From Billgrantia kenyensis (GTDB taxonomy: Bacteria; Pseudomonadota; Gammaproteobacteria; Pseudomonadales; Halomonadaceae): a stretch of DNA of 64,000 nt. The notes under the pieces were generated by a model. It was given only the letters and a program-made list of their open reading frames with translations, had not been told where the DNA came from and ran no database searches. Positions 18,395 to 33,000 of the stretch are shown here, in pieces. A program made the position numbers and the translations under genes. The stretch's first letter is position 1. The number at the start of each line of letters is the position of its first letter. The stretch lies in assembly GCF_013697085.1 (NCBI RefSeq), contig NZ_JACEFT010000002.1:212815-276814 (forward strand). The letters run 5' to 3'.

Positions 18395-19377
18395 CGCCGC
18401 TGGCCCTGATCGAGGGGGCCCGGCGCTACGATTTCTACCAGCTCGTCGAGCTGCTGCATCGTCACCATGAGGACGATCTCGAGCGTGTGGCCGACGTGCA
18501 TCCCGGCCGCGAGCGGGTGCGCTTCAGCGCCTCGGCGTCGCTGGGTTTCCCCGGCAGCGACGTGGTGGCGCTGGAACCGCGTCCGAGCGGCGAATACGCG
18601 CTGGAAGTCAGCTTTTTCGGCCTGCAGGGAGCCCAGTCGCCACTGCCCGGCTACTACCTGGAGTCGCTGGCCCACGAGGCGGCCCATCACGAAGGTGTCG
18701 CCCGCGACTTCCTCGACTTCTTCAACCACCGCCTGCTGACCCTGGTACACCGCAGCTGGCGCAAGTACCGCCACTACGTGCGCTACCAGGATGGCGCCAG
18801 CGACGGCTTCTCCGCCGCGGTGTTCGCCCTGGTGGGGCTGGCCGACGAGGAGCTGCGCGGCGAGACGCCGATCAACTGGGGCAAGATGCTGGCCTATGCC
18901 GGCCTGCTGGCGGGGCGCTCGCGCTCGCCCGAAGTGGTCGAGAGCGTGGTCGGTCACTGCTTCGATCTCGACGAGGTGAGCGTCGAGCAGTGGGTGCACC
19001 GCTGGGTCGAGATCCCCGAGGACCAGCGCAGCCGCACCGGCCTTGGCGCCATGACCCTGGGCGAGGACATGGTGGCCGGCGAGCGGGTCGCCGACGTGGG
19101 CGGCAAGTTCGCCCTGTGCCTGCAGGGGCTCAGCCTGGCCCGCTTCCGCGACTTCCTGCCCGATGGCCGCGAGCATGCACCGCTCAAGACCCTGGTCAGC
19201 TTCGTGCTGCGCGAGCCGCTGGCCTACGACCTCGAACTCGAACTGCTGGAGAGCGCGGTGCAGCCCATGCGTCTTGGCGACCATGGCTGCTGTCAGCTCG
19301 GCTGGACCACTTTCGTCAATCCCGAATCTGGAGCCGCCTCGGGGCGGCGCCGGGTACGCATTCAGATGACAGGGTAA
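18358..19377 (+). CDS. tssG: T6SS baseplate protein TssG
   Basis: A 339-residue TssG protein with YDFYQLVELLHRHH, VRFSASASLGFPGSDV, FFGLQGAQSPLPGYYLE and a FLDFFNHRLLTLVHRSWRKYR block, all hallmarks of the family. It is the baseplate partner of TssF. The start lies within tssF, with AGGA about 8 bases ahead of the ATG. Confidence 0.96.
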   Translation: MDLTVGPTTPDLAPLALIEGARRYDFYQLVELLHRHHEDDLERVADVHPGRERVRFSASASLGFPGSDVVALEPRPSGEYALEVSFFGLQGAQSPLPGYYLESLAHEAAHHEGVARDFLDFFNHRLLTLVHRSWRKYRHYVRYQDGASDGFSAAVFALVGLADEELRGETPINWGKMLAYAGLLAGRSRSPEVVESVVGHCFDLDEVSVEQWVHRWVEIPEDQRSRTGLGAMTLGEDMVAGERVADVGGKFALCLQGLSLARFRDFLPDGREHAPLKTLVSFVLREPLAYDLELELLESAVQPMRLGDHGCCQLGWTTFVNPESGAASGRRRVRIQMTG

Positions 19378-19381
19378 CGCG

Positions 19382-20767
19382 ATGACGTATCTTTCCCGCC
19401 CCCAGGTCGCCGCCAGCGCCGTCACCTTGGTGGTGCTCAACAGCGAACGGCTGGAGGGGCGCTCCACCAGCAGCCATGTATTTCCGGCCTCGGGGGGAAC
19501 CCTGGGCAGCGCCGCGAGCGACGACTGGCTGCTGCAGGACCATGCCGGGCGAATCCGCCCCGCCCATGCCGAGATCCGCCGGGCCGACGGCCAGTTCTGC
19601 CTGATCGACCGCAGCGGCCACACCTTCATCAACCAGGCCACGCTGCCGCTGGGCCGCGAGCGTCGGGTCGCCCTGCGCGATGGCGACGAGCTGGGGATCG
19701 GCGAGTACCGGGTGCGCGTGCATCTGGGTGACCGTCAGGCCGGCCTGCCCGGTGCCCAGCCGCTTGCCGCCCTGGTCGACGACGAGCAGGAGGTTCTGGC
19801 GGAGCAGGGCGTGGTGCCGTACCGGGCCGCGCACTCGACCGCCTTTCCGCCGCCGCGCCGCGACGACCCGTTGGAGGCCCTGGGCGAGGCCACGCCGGGT
19901 GCCAGCCAGCGCGATCCGCTCACGGCCCTGGCCCACGAGCATGATGCGGCGCAAGGCGATGACGATGCGCTGCTCGGCGTCCTGGCCGAGCAGCGGCATG
20001 GCGACACGGGGCAGCACGGCTCTCTGGAGTGGCGCGCAGCGGCGCCGACCAATCGACGATACGAGGAAGATACCAAGATGAACCGGGAAATGGACGAAGG
20101 CCTGCTGGACGATCTGGAACGCTCGGTGGGTGAGCAGCTCGAGGAGCGCTGGCAGGACAGCGTGCCGGCCGGCGCCGGCTCTACCGGCAGCGATCCGCTG
20201 CTGCGCGCACTCGGCGCCGAGCTGCGCTTTGCCGACAGCGAAGAGCAGCTCAACTTCATGGCCGAGGCCGGCCAGACCCTGCGCGCCGCCATCGAAGGCC
20301 TGCAGGCGCTGCACCGCGCTCAGGACGACAGCCGCTATCCGCTGCGCGACCGCCGCCTGCAGCCGATCGAGGACAACCCGCTGCGCCTGGGCCAGCCCTA
20401 CCGCGACACCGTGGAGACGCTGTTTTCCGCCCGTCGCAGCCCGGTGCACCTCTCGGCGCCAGCGGCGGTCACCGAGTGCCTGACCCATCAGGGGCAGCAC
20501 CAGGCGGCGGTGGAGGAGGCCATCGGCGAGGCGCTGCAGGCGATCCTCGATGCCTTCGCCCCCGACGCCCTGCTCAAGCGCTTCCATGCCTATCGCGGTG
20601 CCGGCAACCGTCTCGACGACGAGGGCAGCTGGGCCTGGGAGATGTATCGCCATTACTACCAGGAGCTCAACTCCGGTCGTCAGCAGGGCTTCGCCAAGCT
20701 GTTCTGGGAGGTGTTCGAGCAGGCCTACGACCAATCGGTGCGACGTCAGCAGCGCGAAGCCAAGTGA
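19382..20767 (+). CDS. tagH: T6SS FHA-domain protein (Fha/TagH)
   Basis: A 461-residue two-part protein. Residues about 15-115 form a forkhead-associated domain (GTLGSAASDDWLLQD, HAEIRRADGQFCLID, SGHTFINQ), a phosphothreonine reader. An acidic Ala/Gly/Asp linker follows. Residues about 255-455 match the T6SS FHA C-terminal region (DPLLRALGAEL, PIEDNPLRL). In other systems Fha proteins regulate assembly after threonine phosphorylation. No PpkA/PppA kinase-phosphatase pair is in this cluster, as in Vibrio cholerae. Confidence 0.9.
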   Translation: MTYLSRPQVAASAVTLVVLNSERLEGRSTSSHVFPASGGTLGSAASDDWLLQDHAGRIRPAHAEIRRADGQFCLIDRSGHTFINQATLPLGRERRVALRDGDELGIGEYRVRVHLGDRQAGLPGAQPLAALVDDEQEVLAEQGVVPYRAAHSTAFPPPRRDDPLEALGEATPGASQRDPLTALAHEHDAAQGDDDALLGVLAEQRHGDTGQHGSLEWRAAAPTNRRYEEDTKMNREMDEGLLDDLERSVGEQLEERWQDSVPAGAGSTGSDPLLRALGAELRFADSEEQLNFMAEAGQTLRAAIEGLQALHRAQDDSRYPLRDRRLQPIEDNPLRLGQPYRDTVETLFSARRSPVHLSAPAAVTECLTHQGQHQAAVEEAIGEALQAILDAFAPDALLKRFHAYRGAGNRLDDEGSWAWEMYRHYYQELNSGRQQGFAKLFWEVFEQAYDQSVRRQQREAK

Positions 20768-20793
20768 ACACAACAAGACGGGACGCAGGAAAC

Positions 20794-21348
20794 ATGAGTA
20801 CAAGACTTTTGCGCGCAAGCAAGGCCTCGGGGCGCTCCTTGGCGTGGCTGGCGGTGCTGCTGCTGGCGCTGGTTCTCAGCGGCTGTACCACCATCGGCAA
20901 GACCTGGCAGGTGATCCGCGATCCCTCGATCCCGGTGGGCCACCCTGAAGACCGTCCGACCCGGGTCGATCTGGCCATGCTCGCCGAGCCCGACGTCAAT
21001 CCCAACTTCGAGGGCGAGGGTACGCCGCTGCGCTTCCAGATCCTGCAGCTCAAGGACGACTCCATGCTGATGGCAGCCGACCACCAGCAGCTGCTCAACG
21101 ATCTGGAAGGCGCCCTGGGCACCAACTATCTGTCGCATGACGACTTCACCCTGCTGCCGGGGCAGTGGAAGTTCTACGAGCCGTTCGACATCGACGAAGA
21201 GACCCGCTACATCGGGCTGATCGCCTTCTACAACAACCCCGACCAGACCGAATGGAAGAAGGTGGTGCGGGTCGCCTCGCGCAGTGAGGACTACCACCTG
21301 CTGGTGCACCTGCGCGCCGACGAGGCCGAGCTGAGGAAGGAAGACTGA
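20794..21348 (+). CDS. tssJ: T6SS outer-membrane lipoprotein TssJ
   Basis: A 184-residue lipoprotein: a long basic N-terminus, hydrophobic stretch and lipobox VLSGC with Cys at residue 31. The mature beta-sandwich includes PLRFQILQLKD and a C-terminal strand near VRVASRSEDYHLLVHL. TssJ anchors the TssL-TssM membrane complex to the outer membrane. AGGA precedes ATG 20794. Its stop codon shares two bases with the tssK start (TGATG). Confidence 0.92.
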   Translation: MSTRLLRASKASGRSLAWLAVLLLALVLSGCTTIGKTWQVIRDPSIPVGHPEDRPTRVDLAMLAEPDVNPNFEGEGTPLRFQILQLKDDSMLMAADHQQLLNDLEGALGTNYLSHDDFTLLPGQWKFYEPFDIDEETRYIGLIAFYNNPDQTEWKKVVRVASRSEDYHLLVHLRADEAELRKED

Positions 21349-22682
21349 TGGCCAGCCGCAACCGAGTGGTATGGAGCGAAGGGCTGTTCATCAAGCCGCA
21401 GCACTTCCAGCAGCAGCAGCGCAGCCTCGAGGGCCTGCTCGAGACGCGCCTGCGCGGCATCAGCCACGCTCTGTACGGCTTCCAGACCCTGGAGCTCAAC
21501 GCCGAGTACCTGAGCTTCGGGCGCATCGCCATCGGCCGTGCCAGCGGCGTGATGCCCGACGGTACGGCCTTCCTGCTGCCCGAAGACGATATCGAGCCGC
21601 AGCCGCTGGAGATCGACGACGCCGGTATCGCCAACCAGCTCGTCTACCTCTGCCTGCCGCTGGCCACCGATGCGGTGGGTGAGGTGCGCTGGCCCGACGA
21701 CGACCTGCCGACCCGCTATCGCCTGGCCCAGCGCAGCGTACGCGACCTGCACTCCCGCGATGGCGATACCGCCATTCTCGATGTCGCCCGGGTCGCGCCC
21801 AGGCTGCTGCTTGAGCGCGACGACCGCAGCGCCTACACCTGCCTGGCGGTGGCACGCATCCACGAGCGGCGCCCCGACGGCAGCCTGGTGCTCGACGAGC
21901 AGTTCATCCCCACGCTGCTCAACGTGCAGGCGGCGCCGGTGCTGCAGCGCTTCGTCGGCGAGATGGCCGGACTGATGCGCGAACGCGCGCGCAATATCGC
22001 CCATCGCCTCGCCTCGCCGCACCAGGCCGGCGTGGCCGACGTCTCCGACTTCATGCTGCTGCAGTTGCTCAACCGCGCCCAGCCGCGCTTCCAGCACCTG
22101 GCGCGCCTGGGTCACCTGCATCCGGAGCGGCTGTTCGCCACCATGCTGGAAACCGCCAGCGAGCTCACGACCTTCACCGACGAGTCGCGGCTGCCGCCGG
22201 AGTATCCGGCCTATGACCACGACCACCCCGAGCGGGCCTTCCGCATGCTGATGCAGAGCCTGCGTCAGGCGCTCTCCACCGTGCTCGAGCCGCGCGCACT
22301 GGCGATCCAGCTGCAGTCGCGCCGCTACGGCCTGCTGGTGGCACCGCTGGCCGATCCGGCCCTGCTCGAAAGCGCCGATTTCATCCTCGCGGTGCGTGCC
22401 GACATGCCCCACGAGCGGCTGCGCAAGCTGTTCCTGCAGCAGACCAAGGTGGCCAGCGTGGAGCGCATCCGCGACCTCATCAGCCTGCAGCTGCCCGGCG
22501 TGCCGCTGGAGCCGCTGCCGGTGGCCCCGCGCGAACTGCCCTACCACGCCGGCTACAGCTACTTCCGCCTCGACCGGCAGAGCCAGGCCTGGAGCATGCT
22601 CGACGGTGCCAGCGGTTTCGCCTTCCACGTGGCGGGCGAATTCCCCGGGCTCGAAATGCAGTTCTGGGCGATCAGGAGCTAA
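21348..22682 (+). CDS. tssK: T6SS baseplate protein TssK
   Basis: A 444-residue TssK protein starting with the conserved VVWSEGLFIKPQHFQQQQR motif. It links the baseplate to the membrane complex; the C-terminal domain binds TssL/TssM and the N-terminal domain binds the TssF-TssG wedge. The length and the RYGLLVAPLADPALL segment fit the family. Coupled to tssJ. Confidence 0.97.
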   Translation: MASRNRVVWSEGLFIKPQHFQQQQRSLEGLLETRLRGISHALYGFQTLELNAEYLSFGRIAIGRASGVMPDGTAFLLPEDDIEPQPLEIDDAGIANQLVYLCLPLATDAVGEVRWPDDDLPTRYRLAQRSVRDLHSRDGDTAILDVARVAPRLLLERDDRSAYTCLAVARIHERRPDGSLVLDEQFIPTLLNVQAAPVLQRFVGEMAGLMRERARNIAHRLASPHQAGVADVSDFMLLQLLNRAQPRFQHLARLGHLHPERLFATMLETASELTTFTDESRLPPEYPAYDHDHPERAFRMLMQSLRQALSTVLEPRALAIQLQSRRYGLLVAPLADPALLESADFILAVRADMPHERLRKLFLQQTKVASVERIRDLISLQLPGVPLEPLPVAPRELPYHAGYSYFRLDRQSQAWSMLDGASGFAFHVAGEFPGLEMQFWAIRS

Positions 22683-22685
22683 GCC

Positions 22686-23531
22686 ATGCAAGAACTTGCC
22701 ACCACGCGATACGAACCCGAGGCTGGCGCCGTGGCGCGCTATGCCCCCACCCGCCACGAGGACCGCATCGACGAGAGCGGGCTGGAGCGGCTGATCCACA
22801 GCCATGCCGAACAGCTCGACGCCGACGAGGAGTACTGGTTCCGCCTGCGCGGCTACAACCTCAACCCCCTGGCCGACGCCGCCAGTTCGCTGCTGGGCAT
22901 GGTGCTGCGGGTGCGCCAGCTCGACGGCATTGGCGATCTCGACCGGCTCTACCGCCAGGTGGTCGACGAGATCGCCGCCATCGAGGTGGAGCTCACCGAG
23001 CAGGGCTACGACCGGCCTACGCTGCTGGCCTTCCGCTATGTGCTCTGCTCGTTCATCGACGAGGCGGTAATGGCCACGCCCTGGGGTCACCAGAGCAGCT
23101 GGGCCGAGCACTCGCTGCTGACGCGTTTCCACAACGAGACCTGGGGCGGCGAGAAGGTCTTCTCGATCCTCGCCCGGCTGCAGCAGGAGCCGCAGCGCTA
23201 CCGCGACATGCTGGAGTTCATCTACCTCTGCCTGTGTCTCGGCTTCGAGGGGCGCTACAAGGTCATGGACCACGGCCGCGAGGAGTACGAGCACATCGTA
23301 CGCACCCTCGGCGACCAGTTGGCGTCGCTCAGCGACACCCCTGAGGACAGCCTGACCCGGCCGCTCGACAACGTCATGCCGGGGCGGCGCCACCGCGGTC
23401 GCGGCATCCCGGTGTGGGGCGTGTTCGCGCTGTTCGCCGTCGCCATGGTCGGTGCCTACCTGGGCTTCGCCTGGACGCTCGATCAGCAAGCGGCCCAGGT
23501 CGGTACCCTTCTCGATCAGATTTACCGTTAG
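22686..23531 (+). CDS. tssL: T6SS membrane protein TssL (DotU/IcmH), short form
   Basis: A 281-residue DotU-type protein. The cytoplasmic hook domain includes YRQVVDEIAAIEVEL, RYVLCSFIDEAVMATPWG and ILARLQQEPQRYRDMLEFIYLCLCLGFEGRY, all family landmarks. One transmembrane helix lies near the C-terminus (WGVFALFAVAMVGAYLGFAW). There is no C-terminal OmpA-like peptidoglycan-binding domain, so anchoring depends on other factors. It starts 3 bases after the tssK stop. Confidence 0.95.
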   Translation: MQELATTRYEPEAGAVARYAPTRHEDRIDESGLERLIHSHAEQLDADEEYWFRLRGYNLNPLADAASSLLGMVLRVRQLDGIGDLDRLYRQVVDEIAAIEVELTEQGYDRPTLLAFRYVLCSFIDEAVMATPWGHQSSWAEHSLLTRFHNETWGGEKVFSILARLQQEPQRYRDMLEFIYLCLCLGFEGRYKVMDHGREEYEHIVRTLGDQLASLSDTPEDSLTRPLDNVMPGRRHRGRGIPVWGVFALFAVAMVGAYLGFAWTLDQQAAQVGTLLDQIYR

Positions 23532-23539
23532 GAGATCCC

Positions 23540-26329
<2,790 letters not shown>

Positions 26330-26332
26330 GCG

Positions 26333-27945
<1,613 letters not shown>

Positions 27946-27949
<4 letters not shown>

Positions 27950-28599
27950 GTTCGACCTCTGTTTTCCGCTGCGCGCCATGGTTGGCGCTGGCCGTGAGCC
28001 TGATCGTTGCCGCCGACGCCTGGGGCGATACCGCCGAAACCGTGGTGGCCCAGGCCCGCGAGTGCGCGGCCGAGTCCTCGCGCCTGGAGCGGCTGGGCTG
28101 TTACGACGCTCTGTTCCTGACCCGCGACGAGGCGGCGGTGAGCGAAGACCTGCGCCCCGCCCTGTGGCATGCGATCAACGCCCAGGAAGCCGAGCGCGAA
28201 GGCGACGACATGGGTCTGCTGGTACGCGAGGAGGGCGAGGACGTGCGCATCAGCGCGCCGGCGCTGGGCAGCGTGCCGCCGCGGCCGCAGCTGGTCATCG
28301 CCTGCGAGAAGTCCATCACCCGCTTCCAGCTCCACCTGCCTCAGGCGCTGGAGGCCCCCCGGGTGCAGGTGCGCCTGCAGGCCGGCGGACGCGAGCTGGA
28401 GCAGGTATGGCAGGCCCGCGACGGCGGCTACGTGGTCAGTGGCGGCCGGGGGCTGCCGGCCATCGCCACGCTGCAGCAGCTGCTCGACGCCGACGAACTG
28501 GCACTGGGCAGCGACCAGGCCACTCTCGACGGCCTGCGCTTCGAGACCGCCGGGCTGCGCCAGGCAATTCAGCCGCTGCGCGACGCCTGTCGCTGGTGA
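27946..28599 (+). CDS. tagO: T6SS-associated periplasmic protein TagO (VasI-like)
   Basis: A 217-residue protein with a signal peptide (PWLALAVSLIVAADAWG). The mature N-terminus has the spaced cysteines CAAESSRLERLGCYDALF, a signature of the VasI/TagO group. In E. coli-type systems TagO recruits the muramidase-like TagX/SleB partner; here its exact role is unknown. The start overlaps the vasH stop by 4 bases (ATGA). This is the order found in Vibrio cholerae (vasH-vasI-vasJ). Confidence 0.82.
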
Positions 28600-28607
28600 G
28601 GTTAGAG

Positions 28608-30053
28608 ATGCGAATCGTCAACGAGACACAGCTGGAAGGCCTGCTGGCTGCACTCCCCCCGGAGGGCGTGGGCAGGCCCGTGGTCGACAGCGCCGACTAT
28701 GCCTGGCTCGACGAGGAGATGATGAAGATCGGCTCGTTGCAGCACGGCGGAGTCGATTGGGAGGGGGCCGAGACCCGCGCCGTGCGCCTGCTGAGCGAAA
28801 CCGGCAAGGACCTCAAGGTGCTGGGCCACCTGCTGCACTGCCTGCAGCGCGGCGGCGACGGCGTACGCTTCGCCCTCTCGCTGCGGCTGTTCGCCGGCAG
28901 TCTCGAAGGCTGGTGGAACCAGGCCTACCCCTACGCCGGCGTGCAGGGCGAACGGCTGCGGCCACGGCTGTTCCTCCAGTTCGCTCAGCGCGCGCTGACG
29001 CTGGCGGAAACCCTCGACTTCGACAACGCCGCCGACGAGCACCAGGCCTGCGAGGGCGCCCTGGAGGCGCTGCTGGCGGCGGCCCGGGGCCTCGAACTGC
29101 CCGACGAGCCGCTGGTGGACCTGCAGCGCCTGCTGCGTCAGGCCCGCCCCAGCCAGGCCGCGGCGTCCACCGCCGCGCCGTCGCGGGAAGAGGCTTCGCC
29201 AAGTACCGCGCCGAGCGGTGCCTCTGCGCCCACGGCCAAGTTGCCCGAGATGCGCCTGGAAGCGGGCAACGAGCGCGGCAATCGGCAGGCGCTGCTAAAG
29301 ATGGCCGATTTCCTCAACGAGCAGAGCCCGAGCGACCCGCTCGGCTATCGGTTGCGGCGTCACGCCATCTGGCATGCCATCCAGGCGCTGCCGGCCACCC
29401 GCGACGGCGTCCGCTCCGAGCTGGCGCCACCCGCCGCCGACCGGGTGGCGGAGTATCGCGAGGCGCTCTCTCGCGGCGCCGACACCGAGCTGTGGAAGCG
29501 CATCGAGAACAGCCTGGCGGTGAGCCCCTACTGGCTGGAGGGGCACCGTCTCAGCGCGAGTGCCGCCGAACGGCTCGGCCATCCGCGCTGCGCCGCGGCC
29601 ATTCGCGACGAGGCGGGTCGCTTCGTCGAGCGACTGCCCGGCATCGAAGCGCTGACCTTCAACGACGGCAGCGCCTTCGTCGACGCGGAGACACGCCAGT
29701 GGCTGGAGGCCGCCGCGGGCGGTAGCGGCGGGGGCGGACAGCAAGGCGGTGGCGATCCGTGGCAGGAGGGGCTCGCCGAGGCGCGCGAAAAGCTCGATGC
29801 CGAGGGCCTCGAAGCGGCACTGACGGGGCTCGACCGCGGCCTGGCCGAGGCCCGCTCGCCGCGGGAGGTCGCCTACTGGCGTCTGGCCAGCGCCGATCTG
29901 CTGCGCGATGCCGGGCTGGCGGCGCTGGCCGCCCAGCACTATCGCGCGGTGCAGCAGTCGCTGGTCGGCATTGGCCTGGAGCAATGGGAGCCGGCGCTGA
30001 TCGAGCGACTCGAGATTCTTTCCAACAACATTATCGACAGGGACGAGGGCTAA
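28608..30053 (+). CDS. tssA: T6SS protein TssA (VasJ type)
   Basis: A 481-residue protein with the ImpA N-terminal domain (PVVDSADYAWLDEEMMKIGSL, DLKVLGHLLHCL, WWNQAYPYAG). A Pro/Ala/Ser linker, a helical middle domain and a C-terminal VasJ-type domain follow. A glycine-rich linker (GGSGGGGQQGGG, about residues 370-382) separates the last two. TssA primes and caps growing sheaths. The same frame is open far upstream, but ATG 28608 with TTAGAG ahead is where homology begins. Confidence 0.9.
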   Translation: MRIVNETQLEGLLAALPPEGVGRPVVDSADYAWLDEEMMKIGSLQHGGVDWEGAETRAVRLLSETGKDLKVLGHLLHCLQRGGDGVRFALSLRLFAGSLEGWWNQAYPYAGVQGERLRPRLFLQFAQRALTLAETLDFDNAADEHQACEGALEALLAAARGLELPDEPLVDLQRLLRQARPSQAAASTAAPSREEASPSTAPSGASAPTAKLPEMRLEAGNERGNRQALLKMADFLNEQSPSDPLGYRLRRHAIWHAIQALPATRDGVRSELAPPAADRVAEYREALSRGADTELWKRIENSLAVSPYWLEGHRLSASAAERLGHPRCAAAIRDEAGRFVERLPGIEALTFNDGSAFVDAETRQWLEAAAGGSGGGGQQGGGDPWQEGLAEAREKLDAEGLEAALTGLDRGLAEARSPREVAYWRLASADLLRDAGLAALAAQHYRAVQQSLVGIGLEQWEPALIERLEILSNNIIDRDEG

Positions 30054-30058
30054 GGCTC

Positions 30059-33000
30059 ATGTGGAAAAGTGTGAAGTCCGGTCTGAGTCGCTGGGTACCC
30101 GGCGTCTCCAGGGCTGAAAGCAACCTCAACCGGGCCAAGATGCACGGTAACAAGGCCCAGGGTATTGGCAAGCAGGCGAGCAAACTCACCGCCGTGCTCT
30201 GGTGGCTGCTGCTGGCCGCGCTGGTCGCCGCCATCTGGTGGCTGGGGCCGATGTGGCAGGTACGCGACAGCTACCCGCTGGCGCCCTGGCTCAACCGCCT
30301 GCTGGCCACCCTGGCGCTGGCCACCCTGGTGGCGGTGGTGTGGGGCATCCGCCTCGCTCGCCGGCTCCGCGAGGTGAGCGACGAGCGCCGCCACAACGAG
30401 CAGTTGCAGCTCGACCCGGTGCTGGCTCAGGTAGAGCAGCAGGAAGCGACGCTGAACGCCACCCTGCACGAGCTGCTCGACAACCTTGGCGCCGGTCCCG
30501 GAGCGCGCTACAAGCTGCCCTGGTACCTGGTGATGGGCGTGGAGAACGCCGGCAAGACCAGCCTGATCAACCGCTCCGGCCAGAACTTCGCGCTGACCCA
30601 CGTGATGAAGGCTTCCGGTCAGGGCAAGAAGGGCAACCAGTACGGCTTCGACTGGTGGATCGGCGACAAGGCGGTGCTGATCGACCCCGACGGTGAACTG
30701 CTGACCCAGGGCGCGCTGGAAGGGGGCGAACCCCAGGAGATGCAGAGCCGGCTGTGGGATCACTTCGTCGGCTGGCTGGAATACAACCGCCCCCAGCGCC
30801 CGCTGGACGGCGTGGTGCTGGTGCTCGACCTGGCGCGGCTGAGCGATGCCCGGGTGGCGGTGCGCAAGGCCTACGCCTCGCTGCTGCGTGCGCGCATGCG
30901 CGAGCTGATGGAGCGCCACGGCGCGCGCCTGCCGGTCTACGTCACCTTCAGCAAGATGGACTTGCTGCACGGCTTCGACGACTTCTTCCGTCACTACTCG
31001 CGCGCCGCACGCCGGGCGCCGCTGGGCTTCACCTTCAGCGCCGAGAGCGTCGAGCGTATCGACCAGTGGGCCGACGAGTTCGCCAATTCCTACGATGCCA
31101 TGCTCGAGCGCCTCAACCGCAGCCTGCCCACGCTGCTGGCCGAGTGCCGCGACCGCGAGGAGCGTGAATCGGTGTTCCGCTTCGTGCGCCAGCTCGCCGG
31201 CCTGCGCGACGTGCTGCTCGGCTTCCTGCGCGAGGCGCTCTCCAGCGACCGCTACTCCACCGCCGCCATGGTGCGTGGCACCTACTTCACCTCGGTGTAC
31301 CAGCAGGGCGTGCCGGAAGATCCCTTCGTCGACGCCGCCGCGCGCCGCTACGGCATGGCCGATACCACTCAGCCGGCCCACCGCGCCGCGCGCAGCGCGC
31401 TCTACTTCACCGAGGAGCTGTTCGAGAAGGTGATCTACCCCGAGGCTGGGCTGGCCGGCGACAACGCCCGTGCCGCCCGGAGGCGGCGTCGCCTGCGTCG
31501 TACCAGTGCCTTTGCCTGCCTGGTGGGCGGTCTGGCGCTGGTGGGCGGCTGGAGCCACTTCTACCAGAAGAACACCCAGGCGCTGGCGGCGGTGGAGGAG
31601 AAGGCCGAGGCCTTCCTCGCCGCCCAGCCCGACGAGCTGCGCAGCGACGACCCCACCGGCTATGCGCTGCTGGAGCCCCTCGACCGGCTGCGCGCCGCCA
31701 CCCTGGAGTTCGGCGACTATCGTGAGCACCTGCCGTGGCTGGCCGACATGGGCCTCTACCAGGGTCACGCCGTGGGCCGCCAGGTGGAGAGCGCCTATCT
31801 GGCGATGCTCGGCTACCACTTCCTGCCCTCGCTGATGGTCGGCATCATGGACGACATGAACCGCGCCGAGGCGGGCAGCAACGAGAAGCTGGCCCTGCTG
31901 CGCGTGCTGCGCATGATGTCCGACGCCAGCGGGCGTCAGCCCGAGCGGGTCGAAGCCTACATGGCACGGCGCTGGCAGCGCGCCTTCCCGCAGCGCGGCA
32001 GCGTGCAGGAGCGCCTGCTCGACCACCTCGCCTACGCCATGGCGCACACCGACCTCGAAGGCCAGATCGCTTCCGGCGACCGCCACGCCGAGCAGGCCAT
32101 GGCGGCACTGCGCGGCAGTCTACAGGCCGCTCAGGAAGAGCTCTCGCGTCAGCCCATGGACGAGCGGGTCTACGCCACCCTCAAGGCGGAGAGCTCCACC
32201 CGCAGCGGCGCGGTGCTCGAACTCCCGCAGGGCGTGGGTCCGTCGTTCAACGCCGTGTTCATGGCCCGCGACGACGAGCTGGAGCGCCTGCAGGTACCCA
32301 GCCTGGTGACCCGCGACGGCTTCGAGGGCTACTTCCTCAAGGAGATCGAACAGGCCACCGAGCTGGCGATGATCGACCTCTGGGTGCTGGGCCAGCGTGA
32401 CGACATCGCCTTCAGCGCCGCCGACGAGCGCCAACTGCGCGACGCCCTGCACGAGCGCTACGTCAGCGACTACCACGTGACCTGGCGTCAGGTGCTCGAC
32501 GACCTCTACCTGGTACCGCTGCCCGACATCGACCAGGCCGTGTTCGTGGCCGACACCCTGCTCGGCGCCAGCCGGCCGCTGGATCGCCTGCTCGGCGAAG
32601 TGGCGCGCCACACCCGGCTCTACCCCGAGCTGCCGGTAGACGACGAGGCCGCCCGCCAGGCGCTGGAGCGCTCGCCGCGCTACCGCCTGGCCGGCGAGAT
32701 CGAGCGCAACTTCCGCGACCTCAACGGGCTGCTCGACGCCCGTGGCGACAACCCGGCCGACATTGCCGAGATCAAGGTGGCCATCGGTGAGCTGCGCGAC
32801 TACCTGCGCCAGGTACAGGGCGCCAGCGACCCGGGCCGGGCGGCTTTCCTCAGCGCCCGTGACCGCCTGGCGCTGCGCGGCGGCGACCCCATCCACAACC
32901 TCAAGCGCATTGCCGAGAACACCCCGGCCCCGGTGGATCGCATGCTCGAGAGCCTGGCCGACCAGAGCTGGCAGCTGATGATGGCCAGCGCCATCCGTCA